The notes under the pieces were generated by a model. The model saw only the letters and a program-made list of their open reading frames with translations. It had not been told where the DNA came from and ran no database searches. From Hwangdonia seohaensis (GTDB lineage: Bacteria > Bacteroidota > Bacteroidia > Flavobacteriales > Flavobacteriaceae), in the NCBI RefSeq assembly GCF_031932625.1, contig NZ_JAVSCK010000005.1:124001-188000 (forward strand): a stretch of DNA of 64,000 bases, written 5' to 3'. The position numbers and the translations under genes are program-made. Of this stretch, positions 36,011 through 45,336 are shown piece by piece. Every line of letters starts with the position of its first letter. The stretch's first letter is position 1.

Positions 36011-37192
36011 ATGAAATCAATTTACCTTTTTTTAATAGCATGCTTTTTATCAGCAAGCACGATTTACGCTCAAAAATTTGAAAATTTAGCGTTAACACCT
36101 CCCATGGGTTGGAATAGCTGGAACACTTTTGAATGTGAAGGTGTAAACGAAACCGTTATCAGGGAAATGGCAGATGCCATGGTTGAAAAAGGTATGAAAG
36201 ACGTTGGTTACGAGTATATTGTAATTGACGATTGCTGGCAAATTGGTCGCGATGAAAACGGATACATTATTGTTGATAAAGAAAAATTCCCATCAGGAAT
36301 TAAGGTTTTGGCTGATTATGTGCATTCTAAAGGATTGAAATTCGGGATTTATTCTGATGCGGGCACAATGACCTGCGCGCGTCGCCCTGGGAGTAAAGGT
36401 TTTGAGTATAAAGATGCAGAAACCTATGCAAAATGGGGTGTCGATTATTTAAAGTACGATTGGTGTTTTACTGAAGGTCAAGATGCTAAATCGTCTTATA
36501 AATTAATGCGCGATGCTTTATATAAAGCGGGCCGACCCATTGTTTTTAGTATGTGCGAATGGGGCGAAAACAAACCTTGGGAATGGGCAGAAAACGTTGG
36601 ACATTTGTGGCGAACAACCCTAGATATTGATATGAATGGACGATATGACGGAAACGTTAACGGCAACCTTTTTGGTTGGTCGGATTTAGTGGATATGCAA
36701 GTGGGCTTGGAAAAATACGCAGGCCCCGGGCACTGGAACGACCCCGATATGCTCGCCGTTGGGAACAACGATATGCCGATAAACGAAGCCCGGGCACACT
36801 TTAGTATGTGGGCTATGTTAGCGGCACCTTTAATGGCTGGGAACGACTTGAGAAACATGTCGTTTAGCGACCAAGAAATTCTAACTAATGAAGAACTGAT
36901 TGCCATAAACCAAGATGCCTTGGGCAAGCAAGGTTTTAAAATCGTAGATTTAGGAAATTTTGAGGTTTGGCAAAAACCGTTGTCAAATGGAGATATGGCG
37001 ATTTGCTTGTTTAATAGAGAAATTAAAAACACAAAATACCAAGTTAATTGGAATCAAATGAATATCAAGGATTTTTCCGGAGCTTATACAATTAAGAATT
37101 TATGGCAGAATAAAGTAATCGGTACAACCGATACCAATTTTTTAATTGAAGTTCCGGCCAGAGACGTTGTGGTTTTTAGGTTAACCAAATAA
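36011..37192 (+). CDS. GH27 alpha-galactosidase / alpha-N-acetylgalactosaminidase (first copy)
   Basis: The 393-residue protein has a Sec signal (cleavage near TIYAQ). It carries the GH27 start TPPMGWNSWNTF and IDDCWQIGRDENG, the nucleophile YLKYDWC (Asp150) and the acid/base region HLWRTTLDID (Asp205). A C-terminal beta-sandwich is present. The acid/base motif has Leu where the second GH27 of this locus has Gly (WRISGDI), so their substrates may differ. It removes terminal alpha-linked Gal, or possibly GalNAc, from glycan ends. GH27 covers both activities and the sequence alone does not decide. The protein should be periplasmic. Confidence 0.9.
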   Translation: MKSIYLFLIACFLSASTIYAQKFENLALTPPMGWNSWNTFECEGVNETVIREMADAMVEKGMKDVGYEYIVIDDCWQIGRDENGYIIVDKEKFPSGIKVLADYVHSKGLKFGIYSDAGTMTCARRPGSKGFEYKDAETYAKWGVDYLKYDWCFTEGQDAKSSYKLMRDALYKAGRPIVFSMCEWGENKPWEWAENVGHLWRTTLDIDMNGRYDGNVNGNLFGWSDLVDMQVGLEKYAGPGHWNDPDMLAVGNNDMPINEARAHFSMWAMLAAPLMAGNDLRNMSFSDQEILTNEELIAINQDALGKQGFKIVDLGNFEVWQKPLSNGDMAICLFNREIKNTKYQVNWNQMNIKDFSGAYTIKNLWQNKVIGTTDTNFLIEVPARDVVVFRLTK

Positions 37193-37203
37193 ATAAAGCG
37201 GAT

Positions 37204-39246
37204 ATGTTGGATTTTTTTAAAGCAAAAGTTTTAGTGTACACAGCACTTTTGGGGTTTTGTGTAAGTGGTTGTGCGGATTCAAATCCTGAGAATTTTGAAG
37301 ATAAATATCCTATCATTCCAACACCGCAGGAAATCAATTATGGCAGCGATGAAATTCAATTTGAGCATATCAACATTCAAGCCACCGATTTTGAAAATGA
37401 AGGACGGTTGCTCGCTGGTTTTTTTGAATCAAAACAGATTAAAGAAGATACCAAAGGTCTAACAATTGAGTTGAAAAAAAGTAGTACTGAAAACGAAAAC
37501 GATGAAGCTTATTCATTAACCATTTCAGATAAAATAGTCATTTCCGCTACTACCCACAAGGGCATTTATTACGGTATTCAAACCTTAAAGCAAATCTTTA
37601 GAAAACAAAACAAAAAAGGCGTTTTTCCAAAGCTTACACTTAACGATTGGCCGGTATTTAAAATTCGTGGTTTTATGCACGATACGGGCAGAAATTTCCA
37701 ATCGGTTTCCCAGTTAAAAGAGCAGATTGAAATTTTGGCACAATACAAATACAATGTGTTCCATTGGCATTTAACCGATAATCCGGGGTGGCGTTTGGAA
37801 AGTAAAATATATCCGGAATTACAAGCAGAACATGCCACAACAAGGCAAAAAGGCAATTTTTATACACAAGAAGATTTTAAGGATATCCTTGAATTTTGCA
37901 AAGCCAGAAACATAACCCTAATTCCGGAATTTGATATTCCAGGCCATACCGATGCGTTCAGAAAAGCCTTGGAAATTGATGAAATGCGCGACCCAAAAGT
38001 AAAACCCATTTTGTTGGATTTATTTCAGGAATTAATGGATTTAACTAGCGCCGAAGATGTGCCGTACATTCATATGGGGACGGATGAAGTTCGGAATGAT
38101 TTTGAGCGGGTTTCCAACGATGTTATTTTTGAAATTATGAACTTAATCAGAAAAAATAACAGAGAAGTTATTGTTTGGAAAGAGGGGATTGTGGTTAAAA
38201 GGGATTCCACTTCCATCAATCAACTGTGGGCCTATCACGAAGGGCGAAAAGGACATCGTTTTATAGATTCCAGAAGTAATTATATCAATCATTTAGACCC
38301 TTTTGCGGGAATGGCACGTTTATATTTTCAACAGCCAACCAGACAGCCAAAAGGTGATTCGTTGGCACTTGGCGGTATTTTAGCGGCGTGGCCAGATAAT
38401 AATATTAACCACGAACGCGATATATTGATACAAAACCCTATTTATCCTTCCATGGTATTTTATGCCGATGCCATTTGGAATGGCAGGGCAAAAGACTACC
38501 CGGAATATTGGGCAAAACTGCCACCAAAAGGTACTCAAGAATTCAACGATTTTAAGGCTTTTGAAAAAAAGGTAATTACCCATAGGGATTTGTTCTTTAA
38601 AGGCAAAGAGTTTCAATACATCACACAAACCGATAAACATTGGAAACTTATCGGGCCTTTAAACCATCAAGGTGATGTTGAAACATCCTTTCCCGTTGAG
38701 GAAAGCATAAAGGACACGTACAACATAGACGGAAACCCATATACTTGGACGGATAATCACACAGGTGGCACCATTCATATAAAACATTTTTTCGGATTTC
38801 CAGCGGTTACCGAAGCCAAACAAGGCACCTATTATGCCTACACCAATATTTATGCGCCCGACGATAGAATCCAAGATTTTTGGGTAGGCTTTCAAGGTTG
38901 GTCGCGCTCGGGTGGAAGACGTGTTGGTCCTTTCCCAGATCAAGGTGATTGGCACACCACAAAACCGAAAATTTGGGTAAATAATACGGAAATTGAACCA
39001 CCAATTTGGAAACAACCAAATTTAGGCACAAAAACAGATGAAATCCCATTTATTGACGAAGACTATTTCTATAGAAATCCAACCAAAATTCATTTAAAAA
39101 AAGGCTGGAACAAAGTGCTTTTAAAAATTCCCCAAGACAGAAACTCATGGAAATGGATGTTTACCTGTATTCCTGTAAATATTACCGAAAATGGTGTTAG
39201 GGAAGTACCCGAATTAAAATATAGTACTAAATTTGAGAATAACTAA
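37204..39246 (+). CDS. GH20-like beta-N-acetylhexosaminidase lipoprotein with C-terminal extension
   Basis: The 680-residue protein has a lipoprotein signal (lipobox CVSGC, Cys23). A GH20b-like N-terminal domain (about 35-148) precedes a GH20 TIM barrel (about 150-490, with GFMHDTGRNF, FHWHLTDNPGW and IPEFDIPGHTDAF). The catalytic Asp-Glu is in HMGTDEV (Asp294, Glu295). Most GH20 enzymes, including the other one in this locus, have HIGGDE; Thr replaces one Gly here. A further about 180-residue C-terminal region (beta-rich, ending in VLLKIPQDRNSW) looks like an accessory sandwich. It probably removes terminal beta-GlcNAc or GalNAc in the periplasm. The stop codon overlaps the next start (TAATG). 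Confidence 0.85.
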   Translation: MLDFFKAKVLVYTALLGFCVSGCADSNPENFEDKYPIIPTPQEINYGSDEIQFEHINIQATDFENEGRLLAGFFESKQIKEDTKGLTIELKKSSTENENDEAYSLTISDKIVISATTHKGIYYGIQTLKQIFRKQNKKGVFPKLTLNDWPVFKIRGFMHDTGRNFQSVSQLKEQIEILAQYKYNVFHWHLTDNPGWRLESKIYPELQAEHATTRQKGNFYTQEDFKDILEFCKARNITLIPEFDIPGHTDAFRKALEIDEMRDPKVKPILLDLFQELMDLTSAEDVPYIHMGTDEVRNDFERVSNDVIFEIMNLIRKNNREVIVWKEGIVVKRDSTSINQLWAYHEGRKGHRFIDSRSNYINHLDPFAGMARLYFQQPTRQPKGDSLALGGILAAWPDNNINHERDILIQNPIYPSMVFYADAIWNGRAKDYPEYWAKLPPKGTQEFNDFKAFEKKVITHRDLFFKGKEFQYITQTDKHWKLIGPLNHQGDVETSFPVEESIKDTYNIDGNPYTWTDNHTGGTIHIKHFFGFPAVTEAKQGTYYAYTNIYAPDDRIQDFWVGFQGWSRSGGRRVGPFPDQGDWHTTKPKIWVNNTEIEPPIWKQPNLGTKTDEIPFIDEDYFYRNPTKIHLKKGWNKVLLKIPQDRNSWKWMFTCIPVNITENGVREVPELKYSTKFENN

Positions 39247-39908
39247 TGCGTTTCGAAATGAAAAAATTCCTGATTGTTATTTTACTGGTATGTGCTAATA
39301 TTGGATTTGCCCAAAAATATTCAGACCATTACTATAAACGAAAAGCATTATTTGAAAAGGAGGCGGATACAAAAAACGAAATCATTTTTTTAGGCAATAG
39401 CATAACCGAAGGTGGCGATTGGAAAGCCTTGTTTCCTAACAAAAATGTGGTAAATAGAGGGATTAGTGGCGATGTTACCGATGGCATTTTATACAGATTG
39501 GATGAGGTTACAGCATCAAAACCTTCAAAAGTATTTTTATTGATTGGTACCAATGATATGGCACGTGGAAGAAGTGTGGATTATGTTTTGGAAAACACTG
39601 AAAAAATCATTCTGCAAATTAAAAATCAATCTGAAAATACAATCATATACTTACAAAGCATCCTGCCCATCAACCCCAATGTGGGCCAAAAGTTTTCCGG
39701 ACACAAAAACAACCATCAAAAAATCATAGAGGCAAATAAACGCTTAAAAGCTTTAGCCAAAACGCATCAAATAAAATACATCAATCTGCATAAAGCCATG
39801 CGAAATGGCAAAAAGCACATCAAACCAAAATACACTTACGATGGGTTGCATTTAAGCGAAACCGGTTATATAAAATGGAAGAAAGTCATTAGTAAATACA
39901 TCAATTAA
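39246..39908 (+). CDS. SGNH/GDSL-family hydrolase (periplasmic esterase)
   Basis: The 220-residue protein has a Sec signal ending near GFAQ. The ATG at 39246 overlaps the previous stop codon, and a second Met at 39258 would give a tidier signal peptide; either could be used. The SGNH blocks are complete: IFLGNSITEGGDW (Ser), GD in RGISGDVT (Gly), GTNDMARG (Asn) and DGLHLSETGY (Asp, His). Proteins like this often act as carbohydrate or sialic acid O-acetylesterases in sugar loci. It is the third esterase-type catalytic site in this operon, alongside the two in the fused protein encoded at 33918. The exact substrate is unknown. Confidence 0.82.
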   Translation: MRFEMKKFLIVILLVCANIGFAQKYSDHYYKRKALFEKEADTKNEIIFLGNSITEGGDWKALFPNKNVVNRGISGDVTDGILYRLDEVTASKPSKVFLLIGTNDMARGRSVDYVLENTEKIILQIKNQSENTIIYLQSILPINPNVGQKFSGHKNNHQKIIEANKRLKALAKTHQIKYINLHKAMRNGKKHIKPKYTYDGLHLSETGYIKWKKVISKYIN

Positions 39909-39909
39909 A

Positions 39910-40683
39910 ATGAATACAAAACCACGCCCTTACGTGTTGGCCGAAACCAATTGGAAAACCATAAAAGACGAAAATTACACGGTTGCCGTTTTACCTTGGG
40001 GCGCTACCGAAGCGCATAATTATCATTTGCCTTATGCAACAGATAATATTTTGGCCGAAGCGGTTGCCATTGAGGCGGCAAGTATAGCGTGGAGGAACGA
40101 CGCAAAAATGGTGGTTTTGCCCACTATTCCGTTTGGTGTAAATACGGGGCAGTTGGATGTGCCTTTGTGCATAAACATGAACCCGAGCACGCAGTTGGCT
40201 GTTTTAAAAGATATTGTTGATGTGCTGAATCGCCAAAACATTCAAAAATTAGTTGTGGTAAATGCACATGGTGGTAATAATTTTAAACAGATTATTAGAG
40301 AGTTGTCGGTTGAGTTTCCTAATGTGTTTGTCTGTGCCTTAAATTGGTGGCAAGCTGAAAGCGGCAATGATTATTTTATTGAACCGGGGGATCATGCAGG
40401 CGAATTAGAAACCGCGGTTACCATGCACATAGCCCCGCATTTGGTATTGCCATTAAGCGAAGCCGGTGATGGCGCTGCCAAAGAGTTCAAATTAAAAGGT
40501 TTAAAAGAAGGCTGGGTTACGTCGCAACGTCAATGGACATCGGTTACCAAAGACACTGGTGTTGGAAATCCTAAAAAAGCAACCCAAGAAAATGGCGCAC
40601 TTTTTTTCAAAGCAGTGAGCCAAAAAATAGCGTCTTTTTTCGAAGAACTGCATCACGCCGATTTAGATGATATGTATGCGTAA
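39910..40683 (+). CDS. Creatininase-family amidohydrolase of unknown substrate
   Basis: The 257-residue protein has no signal peptide, so it is cytoplasmic, and belongs to the creatininase fold. Metal-binding landmarks are LPWGATEAHNYHLPYATDN (Glu and His ligands), VVVNAHGGNNFKQI and DHAGELETAVTMHI. Family members hydrolyse cyclic or linear amides, for example creatinine, N-formyl or mycofactocin precursors. It begins one base after the GDSL gene stop codon, so it belongs to the operon. In this context an amide on a sugar, or a glycosylamine or N-glycolyl type group, is imaginable, but nothing in the sequence names the substrate. A promoter with a candidate operator follows it. Confidence 0.8.
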   Translation: MNTKPRPYVLAETNWKTIKDENYTVAVLPWGATEAHNYHLPYATDNILAEAVAIEAASIAWRNDAKMVVLPTIPFGVNTGQLDVPLCINMNPSTQLAVLKDIVDVLNRQNIQKLVVVNAHGGNNFKQIIRELSVEFPNVFVCALNWWQAESGNDYFIEPGDHAGELETAVTMHIAPHLVLPLSEAGDGAAKEFKLKGLKEGWVTSQRQWTSVTKDTGVGNPKKATQENGALFFKAVSQKIASFFEELHHADLDDMYA

Positions 40684-40688
40684 TTTCA

Positions 40689-40731
40689 TATGTCAAACAT
40701 AAGACAATCGTGTTGTTTTTGGCTATATTTG
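40689..40731 (+). promoter_or_regulatory. Internal promoter with candidate GntR operator before GH2
   Basis: The palindrome TATGTCAAACATA (40689-40701) lies 22 bases before a perfect -7 box TATATTTG (40724-40731). It therefore overlaps the -33 region of a promoter for the GH2 gene starting at 40777. The 93-base gap thus creates a second start within the long enzyme gene row, under the same apparent control as its first promoter. Confidence 0.65.
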
Positions 40732-40776
40732 TAGTTCAACAAGTTTAAACGAAATCATAGAATAATTAATTTTAAA

Positions 40777-43700
40777 ATGCCATTAAAAATGAAAAGCTTT
40801 AAGTTAGTACTAGTTACTTTGACAATTTGTTTTGGGATGCTGTCTTTTCAAGCCCAAACGCTCGATCCTGTTATTGAAAACCCAGATGTAATTGGGATAA
40901 ACAAACTGGATGCGCGCGCCACTTTTTTTCCGTACAATTCGTTGGAGTTGGCAAAAGAAGACAATCTTTCTAAAGCCGAAAACTACTTGTTGCTAAACGG
41001 TATTTGGCAGTTTAATTACAGCGAGGCTCCAGAGTCGAGACCTGCCGATTTTTATAAAGAAGATTACGATACCTCAAAGTGGAATACCATTAAAGTGCCG
41101 TCAAACTGGGAAGTTGAAGGTTTTGGTGTACCTATTTATGTAAACGCCACTTATCCTTTTCAAAAAGGCAAATTAAACCCACCAGATATTCCAGATGGAG
41201 ATAACCCTGTGGGCTCTTATAAACGCACGTTTAATGTTCCGAACAATTGGGACGGGAAAGATATTTTTATCCATTTTGGCGCTGTAAAATCTGCTTTTTA
41301 TATCTGGATTAACGGTAAGAAAGTAGGGTACAGCCAAGGCTCGAAATTGCCGGCGGAATTCAATCTTACAAATTTCGTTAAACCCGGAAACAACAGTATT
41401 GCTTTAGAAGTGTATCGCTGGAGTGACGGCAGTTATTTAGAGTGTCAGGATTTTTGGAGAATTTCAGGAATTGAACGCGATGTGTATTTATATGCCAGAC
41501 CAAACGTGCAATTGGCCGATTATTTTGCAAAAGCAGGATTGGAAAACAATTATACCGATGGCGTTTTCGATTTAACGGTGGATATTAAAAGCATTGATAC
41601 CAAAAAGCAACGCGGTACCGTAGCGGTGGAAATCACAAAAAACAATCAAACGGTTTATACTGCTTCTTCAACTTACGACTTAGCACCAAAAGCAGATGCA
41701 ACCTTAAAATTCAATAAAACCATTCCGCAGGTAAAAACGTGGTCTGCTGAAATTCCGGAATTATATCAATTAAATATCATTATTAAAGATAGAAAAGGAA
41801 ACGTAATTGAGGCTATTTCCAGAAAGTTAGGATTTAGAACTTCCGAAGTTAAAGATGGACAATATCTGGTAAACGGAAAACCGATTTTATTTAAAGGGGT
41901 GAACCGACACGAGCACGACCCAGATACGGGGCATGTTATTTCCAGAGAAGATATGCTTCTCGATATTCAGATATTTAAGGAATATAACATCAATGCCGTT
42001 AGAACAGCGCATTATCCAAACGACCCTTATTTTTACGAGTTGTGTGATGAGTATGGTATCTATGTTATCGACGAAGCCAACATCGAATCGCATGGTATGG
42101 GTTATGCACTGCACAGAACATTGGCAAATAATCCAGCTTGGTTAAAATCGCACTTAGAGCGTGTGGAACGCATGGTTCAGCGAGATAAAAACCATCCATC
42201 AATCGTTATTTGGTCTTTGGGTAACGAAGCAGGAAATGGCTATAATTTTTACAAATCTTATTTATTGGCAAAGGAACAGGATGATACCAGACCAACACAG
42301 TACGAACGTGCGGTTTATGAGTGGAATACCGATTTATTCGTGCCCATGTATGCCACTCCCGATGATGTGGAAAAATATGCCTTAAACGACGATTTTACAA
42401 AACCTTTGGTGCAATGTGAGTTTGCACACGCTATGGGAAATAGTATGGGTGGTTTTAAGGAATATTGGGATTTATATGAAAAATACGATAAACTACAAGG
42501 TGGTTTTATTTGGGATTATGTCGATCAAGGTTTAAGAACCGTTAAAAACGGCAGGGAAATTTTTGCTTATGGTGGCGATTTCGGACCCGAAGGCACACCA
42601 AGTGATAACAACTTTTTAAACAACGGATTGGTACAACCTGATAGAAGACCAAACCCGCACATTCACGAAGTGGCTCACATTCATCAAGACGTTAAGTTTT
42701 ATGAAAACGACTTAGCTAATGGTGTTATCGATGTTAAGAATTGGTATTTCTTCAGGGATTTATCAAACTACAAACTAAAATGGGAAATCTTAGAAAACGG
42801 AGCGGTTGTTGAATCCGGAACCATTGATGATATGATAACGGCACCACAAGCAAAAAAAGCAATCAAAATTCCTTTTAAAACACAGCTAAAAAATAATAAA
42901 GAATATTTTTTAAATGTGGCTGCCATTTTAAAACAAAACGAGCCTTTGTTAAAAGCAGGACATGTTTTGGCCTACGAGCAATTTCAATTGCAGGATGCTA
43001 AAACGGTACTTCCCGAAAATTCAACCCAAGCCGTTAGTTATAAAACCCAGGGCGATGTTATAAATGTAACGGGTGAAGGTTTCAGTGTGGTGTTCAACAA
43101 AAAGGAAGGTCAACTTACAGATTACTCATTCAACAATAAAAATTTGCTAAAAAGTGGTCCCGTAGTAAACTTTTGGCGTGCACCCATTGATAACGATTAT
43201 GGTGCGGGAACACAGCTGCGCTATAAAGCTTGGAAAGACGCCGGAACTTCGGGTACGGTAACAACCGAGGTTAAGCAAGTATCAAAAAACGATGTACAGA
43301 TTACTTTTACAAGGGATTTGTTTAATGGCGATGCGCAAGTTATAAGCACTTATTTAGTAAATGGCGATGGTGCCGTAAAAGTAACCAATGAATTAAAGGC
43401 TATAAAAGGCAAGCATTCTAATTTTTATAAATTTGGAAATAAACTCGTTTTGCCAGAGGATTACAAAAACATCACTTACTATGGTAAAGGGCCTTTTGAA
43501 GCCTATGCCGATAGACAACATGCAGCTAAATTAGGGGTGTTTGAGCAAACCATTGAGGAGCAATATTTCCCATATATTCGTCCGCAAGAAACAGGAAATA
43601 AACTGGATGTACGTTGGGCGGCCATAACCAAATCAGATGGTTCCGGAATTAAGTTTTTAAGCGACACGCCATTTCATTTTTCAGCATTGAATTTTAGTGA

Positions 43701-43902
43701 AGACGATTTACATACCGGAGATAAAAGAGTACAGCATCACGCAGGGGAAATCGACCCACGAAAAGAAGTTTTTGTAAACATTGATGGTTTCCAACAAGGT
43801 TTGGGCAGTATAAATAGCTGGGGAAGATTACCCATGGAGCCTTACATGTTGCCGTACCAAGATTATTCGTATTCATATTGGATGATGCCTATTAATAAAT
43901 AA
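40777..43902 (+). CDS. GH2 beta-galactosidase (LacZ-type, exported)
   Basis: The 1041-residue protein has a Sec signal (cleavage near SFQAQ); Met5 is an alternative start. Domain order is that of LacZ: N-terminal sugar-binding jelly roll (about 55-240), Ig-like domain, TIM barrel (about 360-650), a second sandwich and a C-terminal Bgal small-chain domain (about 760-1035). The acid/base is in WSLGNEAGNG (Glu484) and the nucleophile in QCEFAHAMGNS (Glu548). GVNRHEHDP is the classical GH2 beta-galactosidase motif. It would cleave terminal beta-Gal exposed after desialylation, in the periplasm. The family is certain; linkage preference is not visible. Confidence 0.93.
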   Translation: MPLKMKSFKLVLVTLTICFGMLSFQAQTLDPVIENPDVIGINKLDARATFFPYNSLELAKEDNLSKAENYLLLNGIWQFNYSEAPESRPADFYKEDYDTSKWNTIKVPSNWEVEGFGVPIYVNATYPFQKGKLNPPDIPDGDNPVGSYKRTFNVPNNWDGKDIFIHFGAVKSAFYIWINGKKVGYSQGSKLPAEFNLTNFVKPGNNSIALEVYRWSDGSYLECQDFWRISGIERDVYLYARPNVQLADYFAKAGLENNYTDGVFDLTVDIKSIDTKKQRGTVAVEITKNNQTVYTASSTYDLAPKADATLKFNKTIPQVKTWSAEIPELYQLNIIIKDRKGNVIEAISRKLGFRTSEVKDGQYLVNGKPILFKGVNRHEHDPDTGHVISREDMLLDIQIFKEYNINAVRTAHYPNDPYFYELCDEYGIYVIDEANIESHGMGYALHRTLANNPAWLKSHLERVERMVQRDKNHPSIVIWSLGNEAGNGYNFYKSYLLAKEQDDTRPTQYERAVYEWNTDLFVPMYATPDDVEKYALNDDFTKPLVQCEFAHAMGNSMGGFKEYWDLYEKYDKLQGGFIWDYVDQGLRTVKNGREIFAYGGDFGPEGTPSDNNFLNNGLVQPDRRPNPHIHEVAHIHQDVKFYENDLANGVIDVKNWYFFRDLSNYKLKWEILENGAVVESGTIDDMITAPQAKKAIKIPFKTQLKNNKEYFLNVAAILKQNEPLLKAGHVLAYEQFQLQDAKTVLPENSTQAVSYKTQGDVINVTGEGFSVVFNKKEGQLTDYSFNNKNLLKSGPVVNFWRAPIDNDYGAGTQLRYKAWKDAGTSGTVTTEVKQVSKNDVQITFTRDLFNGDAQVISTYLVNGDGAVKVTNELKAIKGKHSNFYKFGNKLVLPEDYKNITYYGKGPFEAYADRQHAAKLGVFEQTIEEQYFPYIRPQETGNKLDVRWAAITKSDGSGIKFLSDTPFHFSALNFSEDDLHTGDKRVQHHAGEIDPRKEVFVNIDGFQQGLGSINSWGRLPMEPYMLPYQDYSYSYWMMPINK

Positions 43903-43952
43903 TCAAAAATATTAGCGTAGCTATCTGAAAAATTAAATTTCACATTAATACG

Positions 43953-44007
43953 CAACACGGTCGAAACACACAAAAATTTCTATATTTTTAAGGTTTCGAC
44001 TGTGTTG
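43953..44007. other. Long inverted repeat between GH2 and the second GH27 gene
   Basis: CAACACGGTCGAAAC (43953-43967) is the inverted copy of GTTTCGACTGTGTTG (43993-44007) with one G-U position, giving a 15-base-pair stem and a 25-base AT-rich loop. It is not followed by a clear T run, so a simple terminator is doubtful. It may be an RNA processing or stabilising hairpin between GH2 and GH27, or a small relic repeat. Confidence 0.6.
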
Positions 44008-44061
44008 TTATAATAAATATCACTTTGTAAATTACATCAACCAACCAAAAATGAATAAAAA

Positions 44062-45315
44062 ATGAATAAATTCATTCTGCTTTTAACACTTATAATTTTA
44101 ATGTCTTGCCAAAATCAAGGCGATAGAAAAGACATTCGAATTTCAACCGAAAACAATTCCCAAAAAATTAATAAACCACAAACCCCAATCATGGGCTGGT
44201 CCAGCTGGAATAATTTCCGCGTGAACATTAACGAAGACATCATCAAGGCCCAAGCCGATTATATGGTGTCGTCGGGAATGGCGGATGTTGGGTATGCCTA
44301 TGTGAATATAGACGATGGTTTTTTTGGCGGTCGCGATAGCGAAGGCAACTTGTTGGTGCATCCGGAAAGATTTCCCAATGGCATGAAAGTCATTTCGGAT
44401 TATATTCATTCCAAAGGATTAAAAGCGGGGATTTACTCCGATGCGGGCATTAATACCTGTGCGTCTTATTGGGATAAAGATACTATTGGAGCGGGGTCGG
44501 GGCTTTATGGGCACGATAGAAAAGATTTAAAATTAATGCTGAAAGATTGGAACTACGATTTTATTAAAATTGATTGGTGCGGTGGTGATTGGTTAGATTT
44601 GGATGAAGAAACCCGTTACACACAAATAGCCAACATTATAAAAGAGATAAAACCGAGCGCCGTTTATAATATTTGCCGCTGGGAATTTCCTGGTGAATGG
44701 GCCCTTCAAATAGCCGATTCATGGCGGATATCGGGAGATATTTCCAACAAGTTTGAATCCATTTTACACATCATCGATTTGAATGCCGATTTATGGAAAT
44801 ATGCCTCGCCCGGACATGTAAACGATATGGATATGCTTCAAGTGGGCAGAGGCATGAGCTACGACGAAGACAAAACCCATTTTACCATGTGGTGCATGAT
44901 GAATTCCCCACTTTTGGCCGGTAATGATTTACGAAACATGAGTGACGAAACGATTTCAATATTAACAAATAAAGAAATTATAGCCTTGAACCAAGATCCA
45001 TTAGTGTACCAAGCGCGACGATTAATTGATAACGGCGATTTGGAAGTCTGGGCAAAACCATTAATTCATACAATGAGCGGAGAGGTGGCCGTTGCTTTAT
45101 TAAATAGGTCTAACAAGGCTGAAACCATAAGTTTTGATTTAGATACCATTGGGATTGACGAGGATAAAGGTTACACGTATCGCGATTTATGGGGGCAAAA
45201 AGATTTTGAGAAAACGAGTGAAAAAAGTTTATCTTTTGAAGTACCGAAGCATGGTGTAGTGGTTTTAAAGATTGAAGGCACCTCAAAACCGTTTAATGTG
45301 TTTCAAAATAAATAA
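44062..45315 (+). CDS. GH27 alpha-galactosidase / alpha-N-acetylgalactosaminidase lipoprotein (second copy)
   Basis: The 417-residue protein has a lipoprotein signal (lipobox ILMSC, Cys16). GH27 landmarks are PIMGWSSWNNF, NIDDGFFGGRD, the nucleophile FIKIDWCGGD (Asp171) and acid/base ADSWRISGDI (Asp226). A C-terminal sandwich follows. It differs strongly from the GH27 encoded at 36011, with a different anchor, a different acid/base motif and many loop changes, so the two are not a recent duplicate. Probable substrates are alpha-Gal or alpha-GalNAc caps on glycoprotein glycans. It is encoded 22 bases before the second GH2 gene. Confidence 0.9.
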   Translation: MNKFILLLTLIILMSCQNQGDRKDIRISTENNSQKINKPQTPIMGWSSWNNFRVNINEDIIKAQADYMVSSGMADVGYAYVNIDDGFFGGRDSEGNLLVHPERFPNGMKVISDYIHSKGLKAGIYSDAGINTCASYWDKDTIGAGSGLYGHDRKDLKLMLKDWNYDFIKIDWCGGDWLDLDEETRYTQIANIIKEIKPSAVYNICRWEFPGEWALQIADSWRISGDISNKFESILHIIDLNADLWKYASPGHVNDMDMLQVGRGMSYDEDKTHFTMWCMMNSPLLAGNDLRNMSDETISILTNKEIIALNQDPLVYQARRLIDNGDLEVWAKPLIHTMSGEVAVALLNRSNKAETISFDLDTIGIDEDKGYTYRDLWGQKDFEKTSEKSLSFEVPKHGVVVLKIEGTSKPFNVFQNK

Positions 45316-45336
45316 TTTAGGATAATTGTTCCGTAA

